64,000 nucleotides of DNA, taken from Spirosoma spitsbergense DSM 19989 (GTDB lineage: Bacteria; Bacteroidota; Bacteroidia; Cytophagales; Spirosomataceae). A program made the position numbers and the translations under genes. Position 1 is the first letter of the stretch. Each line of letters starts with the position of its first letter. Positions 1-8,928 of the stretch are shown in pieces. The notes under the pieces are model-generated. The model saw only the letters and a program-made list of their open reading frames with translations. It had not been told where the DNA came from and ran no database searches. The stretch is from contig NZ_KB893388.1 in assembly GCF_000374085.1 (NCBI RefSeq), forward strand, positions 62,001 to 126,000. The letters run 5' to 3'.

Positions 1-56
1 CCCGGAAACAGGCTGAGAGCAAAGCCATTGAACAGGGTTTTAAAAGCAATATATAG
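1..56 (+). CDS. ureB: Urease beta (or fused gamma-beta) subunit, 3' end only
   Basis: Reading from base 3, the frame gives a short tail ending in [10 protein letters not shown] and a TAG stop at 54-56. UreB C-termini typically end in a similar Gly-Phe-Lys stretch, and ureB normally lies directly upstream of ureC. The stop is 10 bases before the ureC ATG at 67, so the two are probably co-transcribed. In many Bacteroidota ureA and ureB are fused; this cannot be decided because the gene begins outside the window. Confidence 0.7.
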   Translation, partial: RKQAESKAIEQGFKSNI

Positions 57-66
57 ACAGACTACC

Positions 67-1788
67 ATGGCCTTTTCCATCAACCGGATAAAATACGCCA
101 ACCTGTACGGCCCAACTGTCGGCGACAAAGTACGGCTGGCGGATACCGATCTGATCATCGAGATCGAGAAAGACTACACCGTTTATGGCGACGAAGCCAA
201 GTTCGGCGGGGGCAAAACCATTCGTGATGGCATGGCACAATCGGCCACCGCTACCCGCGCTGAAGGGGTGCTGGACATGGTGATCACCAGCGTCATGATT
301 ATCGACCACTGGGGTATTGTAAAAGCCGATATTGGGCTGAAAGATGGGAAGGTCGTGGGTATCGGTAAGGCTGGAAACCCTGATACCATGGACGGTGTTG
401 ACTCCAACATGATTATCGGTGCCTCGACCGAAGTACACGGCGGGGCGGGCCTGATTGCCACCCCCGGTGGCATTGACGCGCACATCCACTTCATCTGTCC
501 CCAGCAAATCGACCACGCGCTGTTCAGTGGCATCACGACCATGATGGGGGGCGGAACAGGACCTGCCGATGGAACCAGCGCCACCACCGTAACGCCCGGT
601 GCCTGGAACATTCAGAAGATGCTCGAAGCTGCCGAGGCTTTCCCGATGAACCTGGGATTTATGGGCAAAGGAAACTGCGCCACCACTGCCCCCCTCGAAG
701 AGCAGATTGAAGCGGGGGCACTGGGCCTTAAAATCCATGAAGACTGGGGGTCAACGCCCGCCGTCATCGACGCATCGCTGCGGGTAGCCGACAAGTACGA
801 TGTGCAGGTAGCTATCCATACCGATACGCTGAATGAGTCGGGGTTTCTGGAAGATACTCTTAACGCCATCAATGGCCGGGTTATTCACACGTTTCATACC
901 GAAGGGGCGGGTGGGGGGCACGCCCCCGACATTATCAAAGCGGCCATGTACCCGTACATTCTGCCCTCTTCCACTAACCCGACGCGCCCCTACACGGTAA
1001 ACACCATCGACGAACACCTCGACATGCTGATGGTGTGTCATCACCTGGATAAATCCGTGCCGGAAGATGTCGCATTTGCCGATTCACGCATCCGGCCGGA
1101 AACCATTGCCGCCGAAGATATTCTGCACGATATGGGCGTGTTCAGCATGATGAGTTCCGACTCGCAGGCGATGGGCCGCGTGGCCGAGGTGATTACGCGT
1201 ACCTGGCAAACGGCCGACAAAATGAAGAAACAGCGCGGCTTTCTGCCGGAAGATGAAGCCCATAAAAATGACAATTTTCGGGTAAAACGCTACGTGGCGA
1301 AATACACCATCAACCCGGCTATTTCGCACGGCATATCCGAGTATGTGGGATCAATTGAACCCGGCAAACTAGCTGATCTGGTGCTGTGGAATCCGGCCAT
1401 GTTTGGGGCCAAACCCGAAATGATTATCAAAGGAGGGATGATTATCGCCAGCAGGATGGGCGACCCGAACGCGTCTATCCCCACCCCGCAGCCCGTCATG
1501 TACCGGCACATGTTCGGGGCTTACGGCAAAGCCCTGCACAAGACCTGCGCGACCTTCGTTTCGCAGGTTTCGATCGATAACGGCGTCGTGCCGCAGTATG
1601 GGTTGCAGAAGATGGTGCTGCCCGTAAAGAACTGCCGGACTATTGCCAAAAAAGACCTGATACACAATGATGCCACACCACAAATCGACGTGAACCCCGA
1701 AACCTACGAGGTTAAAGTGGATGGGCAGCCGATTACCTGCGAGCCGGTTTCCGTTCTCCCACTGGCGCAGCGGTATTTCCTGTTTTAA
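67..1788 (+). CDS. ureC: Urease alpha (catalytic) subunit
   Basis: Nickel-dependent catalytic subunit that hydrolyses urea to ammonia and carbamate; cytoplasmic, in complex with UreA and UreB. The 573-residue product has the full family length. Visible hallmarks are the metal-binding HIHF near residue 140, the motif GLKIHEDWG with the predicted carbamylated lysine K222, the [12 protein letters not shown] segment, and the flap and active-site motif MVCHHLD with catalytic histidine H326. The ATG at 67 (MAFSINR) is preferred over an upstream in-frame ATG at 28, which would overlap the ureB tail. It heads the ureC-E-F-(insert)-G-D cluster. Substrate urea could come from the purine pathway encoded just downstream. 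Confidence 0.97.
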   Translation: MAFSINRIKYANLYGPTVGDKVRLADTDLIIEIEKDYTVYGDEAKFGGGKTIRDGMAQSATATRAEGVLDMVITSVMIIDHWGIVKADIGLKDGKVVGIGKAGNPDTMDGVDSNMIIGASTEVHGGAGLIATPGGIDAHIHFICPQQIDHALFSGITTMMGGGTGPADGTSATTVTPGAWNIQKMLEAAEAFPMNLGFMGKGNCATTAPLEEQIEAGALGLKIHEDWGSTPAVIDASLRVADKYDVQVAIHTDTLNESGFLEDTLNAINGRVIHTFHTEGAGGGHAPDIIKAAMYPYILPSSTNPTRPYTVNTIDEHLDMLMVCHHLDKSVPEDVAFADSRIRPETIAAEDILHDMGVFSMMSSDSQAMGRVAEVITRTWQTADKMKKQRGFLPEDEAHKNDNFRVKRYVAKYTINPAISHGISEYVGSIEPGKLADLVLWNPAMFGAKPEMIIKGGMIIASRMGDPNASIPTPQPVMYRHMFGAYGKALHKTCATFVSQVSIDNGVVPQYGLQKMVLPVKNCRTIAKKDLIHNDATPQIDVNPETYEVKVDGQPITCEPVSVLPLAQRYFLF

Positions 1789-1801
1789 CGTTGGCTGAAC
1801 G

Positions 1802-1826
1802 TTGACAAAGTTTAAAACTTTGTCAA
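1802..1826. repeat. Perfect 12-bp inverted repeat between ureC and ureE
   Basis: Two perfectly complementary 12-base arms (1802-1813 and 1815-1826) flank one central A. The stem is AT-rich and lacks a following T-tract on the plus strand, so strong termination is doubtful. It could be a weak attenuator, an mRNA-stability hairpin or a dispersed palindromic element. It sits 28 bases upstream of the ureE start. Confidence 0.6.
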
Positions 1827-1854
1827 AGATTAAACGGATAGCTCCAACCACTCC

Positions 1855-2364
1855 ATGCTCATTCAACAAAAACTTGGCCACATCGACACCATCACGCCCG
1901 GCAACCGAACCATCGACTGGTTACCGCTGGAATGGTACGAAACGGGCAAGCGAATTTTACGAAAACGTACCCGGTCCGGGCAGGAGGTGGCGTTGAAATT
2001 CCTGTCCGAAAATCCGCAGCTCACGCAGGGCGATGTCCTGTACGAAGATGCCCGGACGCTGATAGTAGTGGAGGTGCTGCCCTGCGAGGTGCTCGTTATT
2101 AAACCGGCAACCCTCTATGAAATGGCGTCGGTTTGTTACGAAATTGGTAATAAACACCTGCCGCTGTTTTATGATGATGGCACCGTTCTAGCCCCGTTCG
2201 ATGCCCCGCTGTTCCGGTTATTAACCGCATCGGGCTACACGGTAGCGCAACAGCAACGCAAATTGCTACAGCCCCTGAGGACGACGGTATCACCCCACGG
2301 CCATGCCAATGGCAGCGAAAGCCTATTCTCGAAAATCATGAAACTTACCACGCCCCCCGAATGA
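1855..2364 (+). CDS. ureE: Urease accessory protein UreE (nickel metallochaperone)
   Basis: UreE binds nickel and delivers it to the UreF-UreG-UreD complex during assembly of the urease metallocentre. The 169-residue product shows the family pattern: an N-terminal peptide-binding-like domain (to about residue 75) with RKRTRSG and GQEVAL, then a metallochaperone domain including YEIGNKHLPLF. The C-terminus has a short HGH but no long histidine tail, so storage-type nickel binding is unlikely. Its stop overlaps the ureF ATG by four bases (ATGA), indicating translational coupling. Confidence 0.92.
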   Translation: MLIQQKLGHIDTITPGNRTIDWLPLEWYETGKRILRKRTRSGQEVALKFLSENPQLTQGDVLYEDARTLIVVEVLPCEVLVIKPATLYEMASVCYEIGNKHLPLFYDDGTVLAPFDAPLFRLLTASGYTVAQQQRKLLQPLRTTVSPHGHANGSESLFSKIMKLTTPPE

Positions 2365-3047
2365 ACGCTGGTCTGTTACACCTCCTTCATCTGAGCGACC
2401 CGACCTTGCCCATTGGTGGCTATGCCCACTCGGCCGGGCTGGAAACGTATGTGCAGGCGGGTGTCGTACACGATGCCGCTACGGCAAAAGCGTTCGTAAC
2501 GGAAATGCTGTCGCAGAATCTACAATTCACCGATGCCGCTTTGGTATCGCTGGCCTACGAGGCAACCGAACAGAACGACTGGGAGGAACTGGTTCGGCTG
2601 GACGATGAATGCACAGCCGTAAAATTGCCCCGGGAGATTCGGCAGGCCAGCCAGAAACTTGGCACCCGATTACTGAAAATCTTTCAGCCCCTTTGCAATA
2701 ATGCCCTGGCCAGTCAGTATCGGGAGTCGATTCAAAAACAGCAACTTAGTGGGCACTACTGCCTCGTTTTTGGCCTGTATGCCTGCGCGTTAGGCGTACC
2801 AAAGGCGGATGCGCTGACTGGATTTTATTACAATGCGGCCGTGGGCATGGTCACCAACGGCGTGAAACTGATTCCGCTGGGTCAGCAGGACGGGCAGGAG
2901 ATTCTTTTCGGCCTGCACCCGCTGATTCAGGAACTGGTTTCGAACACGCTGCAACCCGACCGCACCCGGATTGGCCTGTGCTGCCCCGGTTTTGATATCC
3001 GCAGTATGCAGCACGAAGACCTGTATTCCCGGTTGTATATGAGTTGA
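2361..3047 (+). CDS. ureF: Urease accessory protein UreF
   Basis: All-helical UreF acts with UreD and UreG on apo-urease and is thought to gate GTP hydrolysis and nickel transfer. The 228-residue product has the typical beginning LLHLSDPTLPIGGYAHSAGL, a UreF signature, and a full-length C-terminus ending in RSMQHEDLYSRLYMS. It starts within the ureE stop codon and belongs to the same transcript. Downstream, the urease order is broken by two unrelated genes before ureG. Confidence 0.94.
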   Translation: MNAGLLHLLHLSDPTLPIGGYAHSAGLETYVQAGVVHDAATAKAFVTEMLSQNLQFTDAALVSLAYEATEQNDWEELVRLDDECTAVKLPREIRQASQKLGTRLLKIFQPLCNNALASQYRESIQKQQLSGHYCLVFGLYACALGVPKADALTGFYYNAAVGMVTNGVKLIPLGQQDGQEILFGLHPLIQELVSNTLQPDRTRIGLCCPGFDIRSMQHEDLYSRLYMS

Positions 3048-3049
3048 AA

Positions 3050-3547
3050 ATGATAGAAGGAACAGTAGACATCAGAAAAGCCACCCCGGCCGACCATGAC
3101 CAGATTTGGGAAATTATCCAGCCGGTACTTTTAACGGGCGATACATACGTTTTTGCCCCGGATTCGTCAAGAGAAAAGATGCTGGCTTACTGGTGCGGGC
3201 TGGATCGGCATACTTATGTGGCAACCATAAACGGCACGGTTGTCGGTACGTTTTTGCTTCGGGATAATCAGCCTGATCTGGGTTCTCACATCGCCAATGG
3301 ATCGTACATGACCTTAAAAACGGCATTCGGGCAGGGTATTGGCAAAGCCATGGGCGCATTCTCCATAGAGGAAGCAAGGCGACTTGGCTATAAAGCCATG
3401 CAGTTCAATATTGTCATCAAGAGTAACGAACGAGCAGTGCGACTTTGGCAAACACTGGGATTTACAATAATCGGCGAGATCCCCGACGCATTTAATCACA
3501 GGCAGAATGGCCTGACAAATGCTTATATTATGTACAGGAAGCTATAA
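3050..3547 (+). CDS. GNAT-family N-acetyltransferase
   Basis: Single-domain GCN5-related acetyltransferase of 165 residues, which would move an acetyl group from acetyl-CoA to an unknown amine. It shows the N-terminal IRKATPADHDQIWEII helix, the acetyl-CoA-binding strand and loop in the segment GQGIGKAMGAFSIEEARR, and the C-terminal AVRLWQTLGF motif. The ATG at 3050 is chosen; a TTG at 3044 would overlap the ureF stop. It has no known role in urease maturation and sits with the Mrr gene between ureF and ureG, so it is probably a passenger. Confidence 0.85.
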   Translation: MIEGTVDIRKATPADHDQIWEIIQPVLLTGDTYVFAPDSSREKMLAYWCGLDRHTYVATINGTVVGTFLLRDNQPDLGSHIANGSYMTLKTAFGQGIGKAMGAFSIEEARRLGYKAMQFNIVIKSNERAVRLWQTLGFTIIGEIPDAFNHRQNGLTNAYIMYRKL

Positions 3548-3577
3548 AGGGGAGTTTAACTATCTCACCATACCAGA

Positions 3578-4444
3578 ATGAAAGAACATTTCAATCTCAA
3601 ATACGACGAATTATTTAACCCAACCCTAACCGCTTTGCATAACCTTGGTGGTTCGGGATCAGTGGATGAAATGGAGGAGCAGGTCGCTGAGTTGCTGAAG
3701 CTGACTGATGAGCAGGTTAACGAGATACACAAAGGAAATACAACAAAACTGATGTATAGACTTGCCTGGGCACGCAATTATTTAAAACGCTATGGCCTAC
3801 TTGAAAACTCATCTCGCGGTGTATGGATATTAACGGAAGAAGGCCGCAAAACGAAATCGGTAGATAAAGAAAAAGTCAAACGCAAAGTTGGTGCTGATGA
3901 CAGGCAGGAAAGAATAACTAAAGCGAAGAACAAACAGGAAGAGTTTATAGATGAACAAGAGGAAAGCGCAGAGATTCTGAGAATCACATGGCAGGAAGAA
4001 GTTATCAATGAACTACAAAATATTTCGCCAAACTCCTTTGAAAGACTTTGCCAAAGGCTTCTAAGGGAATTAGGTTTCCAAAATGTGGAGGTTACTGGCC
4101 AAACGAATGATGGTGGTATAGATGGAAAAGGAATCTTAAGGCTTGGTGGGGTTTTGTCATTTCATGTAATTTTTCAGGCTAAGCGTTATCGGAATAGCGT
4201 TTCTCCTTCCATTGTCAGAGATTTTAGAGGGGCTATGGTTGGTCGTGCTGATAAAGGCTTAATCATTACTACGGGAACTTTCACAAGAGAAGCAAAAAAA
4301 GAAGCGCAACGTGATGGCGCCCCGCCAATCGATTTAATGGATGGAAATGACCTAGCCGAAAAGTTGAAAGAACTTGGGCTTGGAGTAGAAATTGAATTAG
4401 TAGAAAAGGTAAATATCAAGAAAGACTGGTTTAAGGCATTGTGA
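3578..4444 (+). CDS. Mrr-type restriction endonuclease
   Basis: Predicted DNA-cleaving enzyme of the Mrr family (type IV-like restriction). The 288-residue product begins with an Mrr-type winged-helix DNA-binding domain (about residues 1-90), followed by a charged linker, then a PD-(D/E)xK nuclease domain (about 145-285). Catalytic features are D178 and D182 in NDGGIDG and the QAK motif Q200-A201-K202. The gene is visibly AT-richer than the urease genes on both sides, which with its unrelated function suggests horizontal acquisition. It is co-oriented with the operon and 48 bases upstream of ureG, so it may ride on urease transcription. Whether it restricts modified DNA is not shown by the sequence. 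Confidence 0.88.
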   Translation: MKEHFNLKYDELFNPTLTALHNLGGSGSVDEMEEQVAELLKLTDEQVNEIHKGNTTKLMYRLAWARNYLKRYGLLENSSRGVWILTEEGRKTKSVDKEKVKRKVGADDRQERITKAKNKQEEFIDEQEESAEILRITWQEEVINELQNISPNSFERLCQRLLRELGFQNVEVTGQTNDGGIDGKGILRLGGVLSFHVIFQAKRYRNSVSPSIVRDFRGAMVGRADKGLIITTGTFTREAKKEAQRDGAPPIDLMDGNDLAEKLKELGLGVEIELVEKVNIKKDWFKAL

Positions 4445-4492
4445 GGTTGTCGTAAAAGGAAGATAACCTTCAAATTTTAGTATAATAAGCGA

Positions 4493-5128
4493 ATGACGAG
4501 AACATACGTGAAAATTGGTGTAGCCGGGCCGGTGGGGTCGGGGAAAACAGCCCTGATCGAGCGGCTATCCCGCCGGATGAGCCAGCAGTACAGCATTGGC
4601 GTGATCACCAATGATATTTATACTAAAGAGGACGCCGAATTCCTGACCCAGAACAGTCTGCTCCCGGCCGAACGGATCATCGGCGTTGAAACGGGCGGTT
4701 GTCCGCATACCGCCATCCGTGAAGATGCCAGCATGAATCTGGAAGCCGTCGAAGAAATGGCCCAACGTTTCCCGGATATTGAGATTATCTTCATCGAAAG
4801 CGGGGGTGACAACCTCTCGGCCACCTTTAGTCCCGATCTGGCCGATGTGACTATCTTCGTGATCGACGTGGCCGAAGGCGACAAAATTCCCCGCAAAGGC
4901 GGTCCCGGCATTACCCGTTCCGATCTGCTGATCATCAATAAAATCGACCTCGCTCCCTACGTCAATGCCGATCTGGGCATTATGGAGCGCGACGCCCGTA
5001 AAATGCGCAACGGCAACCCGTTCGTGTTTACCAACCTGATGAGCCTGGAAGGGCTGGATAGTGTGCTCGACTGGATACGCCGGTACGCCCTGCTAGAAGC
5101 GGTTGAGGAACCCCGGCTGTGGCGATGA
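4493..5128 (+). CDS. ureG: Urease accessory GTPase UreG
   Basis: SIMIBI-class GTPase that powers nickel insertion into urease with UreD, UreE and UreF. The 211-residue product carries the P-loop [10 protein letters not shown] near residue 11, the invariant [13 protein letters not shown] metal-binding motif, a Walker B-like [11 protein letters not shown], and the guanine-recognition NKIDLAPYV. Length and motifs are complete. The ureD start overlaps its stop (ATGA). A separate promoter cannot be excluded, since the Mrr insert and 48 bases separate it from the upstream urease genes. Confidence 0.97.
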   Translation: MTRTYVKIGVAGPVGSGKTALIERLSRRMSQQYSIGVITNDIYTKEDAEFLTQNSLLPAERIIGVETGGCPHTAIREDASMNLEAVEEMAQRFPDIEIIFIESGGDNLSATFSPDLADVTIFVIDVAEGDKIPRKGGPGITRSDLLIINKIDLAPYVNADLGIMERDARKMRNGNPFVFTNLMSLEGLDSVLDWIRRYALLEAVEEPRLWR

Positions 5129-5937
5129 AAGCCGAGCTGCATATCCAGACTGCCCGGCGTGATACCCGGACGTATCTGAAAAAAACCTACGTTACGCCAC
5201 CCTTCAACGTAGCGGATATCACCGAAGATAAACGGGCGAATCAGCTAACGTTGATGCTCATGAGTTCGTCGCCCGGCGTGCTGGACGGGGATGAGTATCA
5301 ATTGCAGGTCGATCTGGCCGAGGGATGTTCGCTGGAACTACAGACACAATCCTACCAGCGCCTGTTTACTATGAAACAGAGTGCAACGCAGCAGATGCGG
5401 GTTCAGATGGCTGCCGGATCGGCTTTCTGTTTCCTGCCACATCCCGTCGTACCTCATGCCCAATCCAGTTTTTCAACTGTCAACACCATTCACATGGCGG
5501 ATGGGTGCAGCCTTATCTGGGGTGAAGTGCTCACTTGTGGTCGTAAACTGAACGGCGAGGTTTTTCAGTTTTCCAACTACCACGCTATTACCCAGGTTTT
5601 CATCAACCAACGCCTGTGCATCAGGGAAAACCTGCTGATCGAACCAGCCACGATGAATCTGAAATCAATTGGGCAGATGGAAGGATTCACCCATCAGGCG
5701 AGTCTGCTGTATCTGAACGAACAGGGGCTGGTGCCTGCCATTCGGGAAGCGATAACGGGGTATCTGTCGCAACAGACTGGTATTCTGTTTGGTATTTCAG
5801 CCACGCCCGCCCCCGGACTACTCATCCGATTACTCGGCCAGCAGGGGGAGCAGCTTCATACGTGCCTGAAAACGGTTGCCCGGCACTTGCCCCAAACGAC
5901 GAAGAGCCAACCCGAATCCGTAGCTTATGTCATCTGA
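5125..5937 (+). CDS. ureD: Urease accessory protein UreD (UreH)
   Basis: Scaffold protein that binds apo-urease first and recruits UreF and UreG for metallocentre assembly. The roughly 270-residue product shows UreD hallmarks: [16 protein letters not shown], the strand-rich [28 protein letters not shown], and [14 protein letters not shown]. The ATG at 5125, overlapping the ureG stop, is preferred over the GTG at 5119. The 3' end overlaps the following permease gene by 11 bases, placing all of these in one transcription unit. Confidence 0.93.
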   Translation: MKAELHIQTARRDTRTYLKKTYVTPPFNVADITEDKRANQLTLMLMSSSPGVLDGDEYQLQVDLAEGCSLELQTQSYQRLFTMKQSATQQMRVQMAAGSAFCFLPHPVVPHAQSSFSTVNTIHMADGCSLIWGEVLTCGRKLNGEVFQFSNYHAITQVFINQRLCIRENLLIEPATMNLKSIGQMEGFTHQASLLYLNEQGLVPAIREAITGYLSQQTGILFGISATPAPGLLIRLLGQQGEQLHTCLKTVARHLPQTTKSQPESVAYVI

Positions 5938-6628
5938 TTTGCTGCTACTGGTCTGGACCGCCATTACGGTTGCCCTGTTGCATACGGCTACCGGCCCCGA
6001 TCACTACCTGCCGTTCATTGCGCTGGGGAAAGCCCGGCACTGGTCACTGGCCCGCACCATCGGCTGGACGATGGTTTGCGGATGCGGCCACGTCTGGAGT
6101 TCGGTATTGTTAGGTCTGGGGGGCGCGGCTCTGGGCTGGTCGTTCGCCAGAGTGGGCTGGTTCGAATCGGTGCGGGGTGGCATGGCGGGCTGGGCCCTGC
6201 TGATTTTTGGGTTTATTTACGGCATCTGGGGCCTAATTCGTGCTTACCAAAACCGCCCGCACAAACACTTCGACCAGCAGCCCGGCGGTAATTTGTACGT
6301 ATTTGAGCACAACCACGGACAGATCGTTACCTCCGAAAACCGGCACAAAGTGACGCCCTGGGTGCTATTCGTTATTTTTGTACTGGGCCCCTGCGAACCC
6401 ATGATCCCATTGCTGTATGTGCCGGCGGCTCAGCAATCCTGGCGCGGTATGGTGTTGCTGGTCAGCGTTTATACCCTGTGTACCCTAACCGCCATGGTCG
6501 GTATGGTGCTGCTCGGTTACTATGGCGTGTCGCTCCTGAAAACCGAAAAACTCGAACGCTATATGCACGTGATGGCGGGTGTAACCATCTTTATCTGCGG
6601 AGCAGGTATGGTGTTTCTGGCCTGGTAA
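5927..6628 (+). CDS. UreH/NiCoT-like membrane permease, probable nickel transporter
   Basis: Polytopic inner-membrane protein of 233 residues with about six hydrophobic segments. Near residue 20 it has HTATGPDHYLPF, which resembles the His-x4/5-Asp-His signature of nickel/cobalt permeases and of UreH/TauE-like proteins. A hydrophilic loop with HKHFD and a later HNHGQ offers further metal-ligand histidines. It begins inside the end of ureD, so it is co-expressed with the urease maturation genes. Nickel uptake for urease is the simplest reading, but this is an inference from the motif and the context. Confidence 0.72.
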   Translation: MSSDLLLLVWTAITVALLHTATGPDHYLPFIALGKARHWSLARTIGWTMVCGCGHVWSSVLLGLGGAALGWSFARVGWFESVRGGMAGWALLIFGFIYGIWGLIRAYQNRPHKHFDQQPGGNLYVFEHNHGQIVTSENRHKVTPWVLFVIFVLGPCEPMIPLLYVPAAQQSWRGMVLLVSVYTLCTLTAMVGMVLLGYYGVSLLKTEKLERYMHVMAGVTIFICGAGMVFLAW

Positions 6629-6635
6629 ATTGAAG

Positions 6636-6681
6636 GGGAGGATGAATGATTCTCTTCAAGTCAAAATCATTCATCACTCCC
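6636..6681. terminator. Hairpin between the convergent permease and uricase genes
   Basis: Arms 6636-6651 and 6665-6681 pair over about 16 bases with a single bulge. The right arm overlaps the uricase stop codon. The position between two convergent genes suggests bidirectional termination; no long T-tract is present. Confidence 0.5.
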
Positions 6682-7519
6682 GTACCACTGTCCCCGTAAT
6701 GTAACCATACGGTTCGTCGGTGGCGATGAAGATTTCGTTGTTGTTCTCCATGCCGAATTGCTCCAGATTGAAAGGGATATGGTGCTTGTTGGGCATAATC
6801 AGGCTAATCTCGCCAACCACGTCATTCGCTTCCAGTACTGCCGACCCCATTGCCAGTAACGTTTGCTGAACCGATAGGCTCTTATGATGGGCAAAGGTTT
6901 TCAGCAGGGTCTCGCGGATACGGGTAAACAACGCCGTAAAGTCATGGTCTGTGTTGCTATACGTCCAGTTCGCTTCGCACTGCGTAGCCAGAATACGGTC
7001 GGACGTTTCTTTCAGGGTAGTATATTTATCCTTGATGTAGCCCTCGAAACCGGAGTCGGTTGTTTTTAGAATCAGCAGGTCTTTGATCCCCGATGTAACG
7101 GTGATACCGGCTGCTGTCTGCACAATAGTCGTCGTGTGCTTCTCAGCACCACCACCCGTGTAGGCATGGTGATGCGGCTCACCGTCGAAGGTCATCCGCG
7201 TCCAAGGGTGTTCAACGATATGAATGGTCGCCTGCGATACGGGCGGATTATTCGTGATAAAATAATTGGCCAGATACAGCCCGAATTCCTCGATCGACCC
7301 CGTAAAATGGGCCTTCGCCAGGGCATATACCGTATTTTTCTGGGTATCGGTGGGTAAGATATTCGCATTGTCGCCCAGGGTGTGGGCCGTGTCAAAATCT
7401 CCTTCCAGCGTTACATTGACCGAAATCTGCCGGAACTCATGATAGTCGAGATACCGAGTAATTTTGGACAGGTTGACGGCATTCTTGCCGTAAGCATTCG
7501 TTTTCAACGTAAGTTTCAT
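6674..7519 (-). CDS. uaZ: Uricase (urate oxidase)
   Basis: Cofactor-independent urate oxidase that converts urate, O2 and water to 5-hydroxyisourate and hydrogen peroxide. The 281-residue product has the tunnelling-fold family pattern: an early Lys and a Tyr-Gly-Lys stretch (TNAYGKNAVNLSKI), a DNANILPTDTQKNTVYALAK segment containing the catalytic Thr of the NxLPTDTQKN motif, and IHIVEHPWTRMTFDGEPH. It is transcribed away from the allantoinase gene, with 65 bases between start codons, suggesting a shared divergent control region. It supplies the first step of the pathway completed by the genes to its right. Confidence 0.95.
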   Translation of the reverse strand: MKLTLKTNAYGKNAVNLSKITRYLDYHEFRQISVNVTLEGDFDTAHTLGDNANILPTDTQKNTVYALAKAHFTGSIEEFGLYLANYFITNNPPVSQATIHIVEHPWTRMTFDGEPHHHAYTGGGAEKHTTTIVQTAAGITVTSGIKDLLILKTTDSGFEGYIKDKYTTLKETSDRILATQCEANWTYSNTDHDFTALFTRIRETLLKTFAHHKSLSVQQTLLAMGSAVLEANDVVGEISLIMPNKHHIPFNLEQFGMENNNEIFIATDEPYGYITGTVVRE

Positions 7520-7584
7520 GGTTGTGTGCGCTGTTTTGGCTAGTATTGACTCCTAGTATAGAAAATTATTTTCTATTTAGTCGC

Positions 7585-8928
7585 ATGATTGATTTTGCCC
7601 TCCGGGGAAATAAGGTTTTAACACCAACCGGTATCCGGCAGGCCGTTGTTCTGGTAAAAGACGGTCGGATTGCCGATGTACTGTCGGAACTGCCAGCCGG
7701 GTTTGACGCTGACGTTATCGAGATTCAGGATAGCGTACTGATGCCCGGCATTATCGACCCGCACGTGCACATTAACGAACCCGGCCGCACCGACTGGGAA
7801 GGTTTCGATACGGCTACCAAAGCGGCTATTGCCGGTGGCGTTACCACGCTGATCGATATGCCGTTGAACGCATCACCCGTAACGACCACCGCCGACGCCT
7901 TCGACCAGAAACTGGCGGCTACGGAAGGAAAGTTACACACCAACTGTGGTTTCTGGGGTGGCCTGATTCCGGGCAATACCAGCGAGATTGAGAAACTGAT
8001 TGCCAAAGGTGTACTGGGCTTTAAAGCCTTCCTGACGCACTCCGGCATCGATGAGTTTCCGAATGTAATGGAAGCTGATTTGCGCAAAGCCATGCCGATT
8101 ATTGCCCGACATGGCCTGCCCTTGCTGGTCCACTGCGAACTATCAACGAATGAAAAACTGGCTACGGGCGACGTCCGGTCTTACGCCAACTACCTGTCGT
8201 CGCGGCCCGGAGTGTGGGAGGATAACGCCATTGCGTTGATACTACGACTGTGTGAGGAATATAACTGCCGGACGCATATCGTGCATCTATCCTCGGCTAG
8301 TTCCATCGAACCCATCGCCGATGCAAAGCGAAGGGGCCTGCCACTGACGGTCGAGACGGGGCAGCATTACCTGTTTTTCAACGCCGAAACCATCCCCGAT
8401 GGGCAGACCCAATTCAAATGTGCGCCCCCCATTCGGGAGAAAGAAAATAACGATCGGTTATGGGCGGCTTTGCGCGAGGGTATCATTGATTTTGTGGCGA
8501 CCGATCATTCACCGGCCCCGCCCGATCTTAAACAAATGAAAAGCGGTAATTTTATGACTGCCTGGGGTGGGATTGCTTCGTTGCAACTATCCCTGCCCGT
8601 GCTATGGACAGCCGCCCGGCAACGCGGATTTGGTGTAGCTGAAATTGCCGGATGGCTGAGTGAAAAACCGGCTCAATTAGCAGGGGTATCGACCAGAAAG
8701 GGAACGATTGAAACCGGATACGATGCCGATTTAGTCGTCTGGAATCCGGAGAAATCCTTTACCGTTTTGGCCGATCAGTTGTACCACAAACATAAAATGA
8801 CGCCGTACCTGAACGAGGAATTATACGGGGTTATCGAACAAACGTATCTGGGTGGTGTACCCGTTTTTAGCCACGGATCGATCACGCAACTGAATGCTGG
8901 CAAGCGAATGTTAAAGGAACGGGAATGA
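7585..8928 (+). CDS. allB: Allantoinase
   Basis: Cyclic amidohydrolase that opens allantoin to allantoate. The 447-residue product contains the binuclear metal motif DPHVHINEPGRTDWEGF, a carboxylatable lysine K147 in LGFKAFLTHSG, the HCELS and THIVHLSSA histidines, and VATDHSPAPP with the catalytic aspartate. The ATG at 7585 (MIDFALRG) fits family N-termini; an in-frame GTG at 7522 would extend into the divergent promoter region. Its end overlaps the next gene by four bases. Confidence 0.95.
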   Translation: MIDFALRGNKVLTPTGIRQAVVLVKDGRIADVLSELPAGFDADVIEIQDSVLMPGIIDPHVHINEPGRTDWEGFDTATKAAIAGGVTTLIDMPLNASPVTTTADAFDQKLAATEGKLHTNCGFWGGLIPGNTSEIEKLIAKGVLGFKAFLTHSGIDEFPNVMEADLRKAMPIIARHGLPLLVHCELSTNEKLATGDVRSYANYLSSRPGVWEDNAIALILRLCEEYNCRTHIVHLSSASSIEPIADAKRRGLPLTVETGQHYLFFNAETIPDGQTQFKCAPPIREKENNDRLWAALREGIIDFVATDHSPAPPDLKQMKSGNFMTAWGGIASLQLSLPVLWTAARQRGFGVAEIAGWLSEKPAQLAGVSTRKGTIETGYDADLVVWNPEKSFTVLADQLYHKHKMTPYLNEELYGVIEQTYLGGVPVFSHGSITQLNAGKRMLKERE

